A stretch of 40,050 nucleotides of DNA from Myxococcales bacterium. GTDB lineage: Bacteria > Myxococcota_A > Polyangia > Polyangiales > Houyiibacteriaceae. The stretch covers positions 1 through 40,050 of the forward strand of contig JAAYBZ010000021.1 in NCBI GenBank assembly GCA_012744445.1, written 5' to 3'. Of this stretch, positions 36,679-40,050 are shown in pieces (the first letter of the stretch is position 1; each line of letters opens with the position of its first letter). The translations under genes and the position numbers were made by a program. Below the pieces are notes generated by a model. The model saw nothing but the letters and a program-made list of their open reading frames with translations. It searched no databases and had not been told where the DNA came from.

Positions 36679-38280
36679 ATGAAGGAATTCGATTATATCG
36701 TAGTGGGCGCTGGATCGGCGGGTTGTGTGCTCGCGGCTCGACTCGCGGATCGTGCAGGGACGCGCGTGCTCCTCGTCGAAGCAGGCGGGAGCGACACCTC
36801 GGCCATGTACCGCAAGCCGGGCATGATCGCCTTCGTCCACCAGGTCGATCAGCTCAAGGCCAAGTGCGACTGGGGATTCAAGACCGTCCCGCAGCGCCAC
36901 ATGAACAACCGCAAGATCCCGTACACGCGCGGCAAGGTCCTCGGCGGCTGCAGCGCCGTGAACGGCATGCTCTACCTCCGCGGCAACAAGGCCAACTACG
37001 ACTCGTGGGCCGCGGCCGGCTGCGAAGGCTGGTCGTACGAGGAGGTGCTTCCCTTCTTCAAGAAGCACGAAGACCACCAGGACGGCGCGAGCAAGTACCA
37101 CGGCGCGGGCGGTGAGCTCCGCGTCACGCGCCACCCGGACGACGAGATCAGCCCGGTCTCCAAGGCCTTCGCGCAGGCCGTCGCGAACCACTTCGGCATC
37201 TCGGCCAACGGCGACTTCAACGGCGAGGATCAGTTCACCGCCGGCTTCTACCAGATGACCGCCGACGGCGGCGTGCGCCACAGCACCTCGGAGCGCTTCC
37301 TCCGCAACGGCGAGCGCCCGAACCTCACGGTCGAGACCGGCTGCCTCGTCGAGCGCGTCATCATCGAGAACGGCCGCGCCAAGGGCGTCCGCGTCCGCCA
37401 GAACGGCGAGACCAAGGACTTCTACGCCGCTGCCGAGGTGATCCTCTCGGCGGGCGCGGTCGGCTCGCCGCACCTCCTCATGCTCAGCGGCGTCGGCCCG
37501 GCGGATCACCTCCGCTCCCACGGCATCGACGTGGTGGTGGACTCGGCCGTCGGCCAGAACCTGCACGACCACCTCTTCGTGCCGATGACCTTCCGCTCGA
37601 AGTACTCCAACCACAAGGGCACGCCGTTCCACTTCCTCGGCGGCATGCTCAAGGAGTTCCTCGTCGGCAACAGCTGGTTCGGCCGCACGGTCTTCGAGGC
37701 GGGCGCGTTCATCAAGACCGATCCCTCGGAGCCCATCCCCAACATGCAGCTCCACTCGCTGCCCTGGGGCTACCCGGATCCCAACCAGGACGGCCCGGGC
37801 CGCGCCAAGGTCGACACGGGGCGCTGCCTCACCGTCATGCCCACGCTCATCTACCCGAAGAGCCGCGGCACCCTCACGCTCGCCTCGGCCGATCCCACGG
37901 CCGCGCCGGTGATCGATCCGAACTTCCTCGCCGAGAAGGAAGACCTAGAGCTCCTCATGAACGGCTTCCGCATCGTGCGCGAGATCATGAAGGACCCCGC
38001 CGTGCGCGACATGATCGAGTTCGAGATCCAGCCGGGCGCGCAGCACGTCTCCGACGAGGACCTCGCCGCGCAGGTCAAGCTCCGCGCGATGACCGTCTAT
38101 CACCCGGTCGGCACCTGCCGTATGGGCGGTGACGACGAGAGCGTGGTCGATCCCCAGCTCCGCGTCCGCGGCGTCGAGGGCCTCCGCGTGGCCGATGCCT
38201 CGATCATGCCGACGGTCACGGGCGGCAACACCAACGCGCCGAGCATCATGATCGGCGAGCGCGCCGCGGCGCTCATCTGA
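36679..38280 (+). CDS. GMC-family FAD-dependent oxidoreductase
   Basis: The 533-residue protein starts 6 bp after a GGAG site. The N-terminus binds FAD (YIVVGAGSAGCVLAARLA, VLLVEAGGSD). The GMC signature appears as TRGKVLGGCSAVNGMLYLRG, and the second one as ILSAGAVGSPHLLMLSG. The C-terminal active-site pair is the His in YHPVGTCRMGG and the Asn/His-type position in GNTNAPSIMIGE. Length and motifs resemble alcohol or choline dehydrogenases of the AlkJ/BetA type, which oxidise alcohols to aldehydes and pass electrons on. The actual substrate is unknown. The KstR-like operator upstream hints at a hydrophobic or sterol-type alcohol. It is convergent with the diguanylate cyclase gene across a hairpin. 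Confidence 0.94.
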   Translation: MKEFDYIVVGAGSAGCVLAARLADRAGTRVLLVEAGGSDTSAMYRKPGMIAFVHQVDQLKAKCDWGFKTVPQRHMNNRKIPYTRGKVLGGCSAVNGMLYLRGNKANYDSWAAAGCEGWSYEEVLPFFKKHEDHQDGASKYHGAGGELRVTRHPDDEISPVSKAFAQAVANHFGISANGDFNGEDQFTAGFYQMTADGGVRHSTSERFLRNGERPNLTVETGCLVERVIIENGRAKGVRVRQNGETKDFYAAAEVILSAGAVGSPHLLMLSGVGPADHLRSHGIDVVVDSAVGQNLHDHLFVPMTFRSKYSNHKGTPFHFLGGMLKEFLVGNSWFGRTVFEAGAFIKTDPSEPIPNMQLHSLPWGYPDPNQDGPGRAKVDTGRCLTVMPTLIYPKSRGTLTLASADPTAAPVIDPNFLAEKEDLELLMNGFRIVREIMKDPAVRDMIEFEIQPGAQHVSDEDLAAQVKLRAMTVYHPVGTCRMGGDDESVVDPQLRVRGVEGLRVADASIMPTVTGGNTNAPSIMIGERAAALI

Positions 38281-38303
38281 GCGCGCGCGCCCAGGGCGCA
38301 GAC

Positions 38304-38340
38304 GAAGGGGCGGGCCGGATCCACGGCGCCGCCCCTCTTC
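38304..38340. terminator. Possible bidirectional hairpin terminator
   Basis: GGGGCGG (38307-38313) pairs with CCGCCCC (38329-38335). The stem extends outward through GAA/TTC with a small bulge and is followed by TCTTCGTTTCC. It lies between the convergent oxidoreductase and cyclase genes. The U-tract is weak, so rho independence is uncertain. Confidence 0.45.
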
Positions 38341-38380
38341 GTTTCCGTCACCGGGCGATGCGGGCCGAGGCGTCGGGGGC

Positions 38381-40050
38381 TCAGGCCACGCAGGTCTGGT
38401 TGCGGCCCGAATTCTTCGCCTGGTAGAGCGCGCGGTCCGCGGCCTCGAAGAGGGCCTGCGGGTGCGCGGCGTGCTCCGGGAAGGTGGCCACACCGAGGCT
38501 CAGCCCCACGCGGAGCTCACCGAGCTCGGTGTTGAAGACGGTCGCGTTGAGCTCGTGCCGCGCGCGCTCGGCGAGCTGGAACGCGCCCTCGGTGTCGGTC
38601 TCCTCGCAGAGCACGCAGAACTCTTCGCCGCCGAAGCGCGCCACGATGTCGGTCTCGCGCTTTACGCGCTTGAGCACGTGGCCGAGCTCCCGGATCACGA
38701 CGTCGCCCGTCGCGTGCCCGTAGGTGTCGTTCACGCTCTTGAAGTGGTCGATGTCGGTGATGATGAGCGAGAGCTTGCGGCCGAAGCGCTCGGCCGAGCG
38801 CATGCGCTTCTCGAGCTCCTCGAGGAAGGCGCGCTTGTTGAGGCAGCCCGTGAGGCCGTCGGTCGTCGCCATCTCCTCGAGGCGGCTCACGGCGGCCGCG
38901 TTGGCGAGCGAGACGGAGAGCTGGTTGGCGAGGACCTGCAGCGTCTGCCGCACGGCCTCGGGGAATTTCTGCGGCTCGCGCGAGCCGAGCACGAGCGTGC
39001 CGATGGCGTCTTCGCGCACCACGAGCGGGAGCACGAGGAGGCTGCTCATGCCCTCGATGCGCGCGCGCTTGGTGAAGACCACCTGGCTCCGGGCGTCGTA
39101 CTCGCCGCGATAGGGGAGGAAGTGGCGGTTCTTCACCGCCATCGCGGCGAGCGAGTGGTTGTCCTTGAACTCGAGGCCTTCGAGCGAGGCGATGCTCTCG
39201 CCCTCGACGCGCTCCACGCGGTGCTTCTTCTGCTCGGGGTCGAAGCTCGTGATCGCGGCGACGTCGTAGCGGACGATCTCGCGCGCCGCCTCGAGGCCGG
39301 CCTTCATCACGGCGTCGCGATCGAGCGCGGCGCCGAGGGCCTGCGAGGCCTTGTAGAGCACCGTCTGCTCGCGCTTGCTGCGCTCGAGCTGGACGAAGAC
39401 GCGCTCGTTCTCGAGCGCGCGGAGCACCTGGCGGGTCGCCTCCTCGAGGAGCGCCTGCTCGCGGTCGGTGAAGGGGCGGTCGACGATGCGGTCGGCGCAG
39501 AGCACGCCGACGATCTCGCCCCGATCCACGATGGGCGTGGCGACGAACGCGCGGCAGAGCGCGGGGCCGTTGTAGTAGACGAGGCCGCCGTAGCCCGGCT
39601 TGAGGTTGCGGAGGTTCATCGCCTCGCCGCGCTTGAGCGCCGCGCCCACCGCGCCCTCGGACGGGCTGAAGGGCCCCTCGGCGAGGTCGTCGGAGTCGCT
39701 CACCGACTCGACCATCCGCAGCTTGGACTTGGCCTCGTCGAACATGAGGATGGCCGCGGTGTGGAGCTCGAGCGTCTGATGGAGCAGCCGGAGGAGGTGG
39801 TAGAGCGAGTGGTGGAGCTCCTCCACGCTCGACTGGAAGAGGCGCTCCTCGTCGCCCTCGCTGCGCGTCGCGGGCGCGGCGAGCCGGAAGAAGCGGCTCT
39901 CCTCCTGCACGCGGGCGCGCTCTTCGGCGAGGGAGCGGAGGCCCTTGGCGCGGACGCGCGCGATCTCCACGCGCGTGAAGGCGAAGCTCGCGGAGGCGAA
40001 GACGCCCGTGAAGACGGAGCGGACGATCCACGGCGCGAGGGTCGGGTCGC
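38381..40050 (-). CDS. GAF-GAF-GGDEF diguanylate cyclase (5' partial)
   Basis: The frame is open through the right window edge, so the N-terminus is missing. The first visible codons give a membrane helix end (APWIVRSVFTGVFASASFAF), implying an N-terminal membrane input region. A coiled coil follows, then two GAF-type sensory domains (TAAILMFDEAKSKLRMVESV and the segment starting DRDAVMKAGLEAAREIV). A GGDEF domain occupies about the last 165 residues. The cyclase active site is RFGGEEF, intact, with DIDHFKSVNDTYGH for metal and GTP binding. RETD five residues upstream forms the inhibitory I-site. It should make cyclic di-GMP under product feedback. A GTG at 39970 is internal, not the start. 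It ends close to a hairpin shared with the convergent GMC gene. Confidence 0.93.
   Translation of the reverse strand, partial: DPTLAPWIVRSVFTGVFASASFAFTRVEIARVRAKGLRSLAEERARVQEESRFFRLAAPATRSEGDEERLFQSSVEELHHSLYHLLRLLHQTLELHTAAILMFDEAKSKLRMVESVSDSDDLAEGPFSPSEGAVGAALKRGEAMNLRNLKPGYGGLVYYNGPALCRAFVATPIVDRGEIVGVLCADRIVDRPFTDREQALLEEATRQVLRALENERVFVQLERSKREQTVLYKASQALGAALDRDAVMKAGLEAAREIVRYDVAAITSFDPEQKKHRVERVEGESIASLEGLEFKDNHSLAAMAVKNRHFLPYRGEYDARSQVVFTKRARIEGMSSLLVLPLVVREDAIGTLVLGSREPQKFPEAVRQTLQVLANQLSVSLANAAAVSRLEEMATTDGLTGCLNKRAFLEELEKRMRSAERFGRKLSLIITDIDHFKSVNDTYGHATGDVVIRELGHVLKRVKRETDIVARFGGEEFCVLCEETDTEGAFQLAERARHELNATVFNTELGELRVGLSLGVATFPEHAAHPQALFEAADRALYQAKNSGRNQTCVA

Overview
The window is about 40 kb of very GC-rich, densely coded bacterial chromosome. 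Three features suggest a myxobacterium-like member of the Myxococcota, possibly near Sandaracinus or Polyangiales. They are MopE-type CNGQDDDCDG repeats in a lipoprotein, many lipoproteins and signalling proteins (FHA, a hybrid histidine kinase, GAF-GGDEF), and strong third-position GC. This placement is inferred from gene content, not from a marker gene. No rRNA, tRNA, CRISPR array, insertion sequence or prophage was seen. The longest stretch without a gene is only about 180 bp.

Left part (1-8.4 kb): the 3' part of a Uup-like ABC-F ATPase, a truncated remnant of a cysteine-rich lipoprotein gene, and an intact paralogue of that lipoprotein. Next comes a 977-residue fusion of a YbhN/MprF-type membrane domain with a periplasmic sulfatase-fold domain. 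An unrecognised 202-residue protein, a MopE-repeat lipoprotein and fructose-1,6-bisphosphatase follow.

Centre-left (8.4-17 kb): two minus-strand gene pairs with 4-bp stop/start overlaps. One pair is an FHA plus CpaF-like protein whose ATPase motifs are broken, with a small membrane protein. The other is a stand-alone membrane sensor-like module with a 72-residue protein. After them come an Smr-domain protein, a DUF4230 protein, an aldo/keto reductase lacking the usual catalytic Tyr and Lys, a DUF2505-like protein, MgtE and a sulfatase-fold lipoprotein.

Centre (17-21.7 kb): an SdsA1-like alkyl sulfatase, a TrmA/RlmD-type RNA uracil methyltransferase, and a TetR regulator divergent from a histidine-box membrane hydroxylase. 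The short space between the last two holds back-to-back promoters with overlapping -35 boxes and a 16-bp operator.

Centre-right (21.7-32.5 kb) is the most striking block: six same-strand genes with 1-bp gaps, abutments or overlaps. They encode a Kef/NhaP-type antiporter with a lipobox-like N-terminus, TrkA, TrkH, a 1527-residue antiporter fused to a long helical region and a P-loop domain, an MscS channel, and a PLP enzyme of the D-cysteine desulfhydrase/ACC deaminase family. The first five together look like a potassium uptake, exchange and emergency-release module. The giant fusion is the best candidate for something undescribed.

Right end (32.4-40 kb): RecX, a class II HMG-CoA reductase, a 7TMR-DISM hybrid histidine kinase, a GMC oxidoreductase and a GAF-GAF-GGDEF diguanylate cyclase cut by the window edge. 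The kinase and oxidoreductase genes diverge from a 58-bp gap that carries a KstR-like palindrome.
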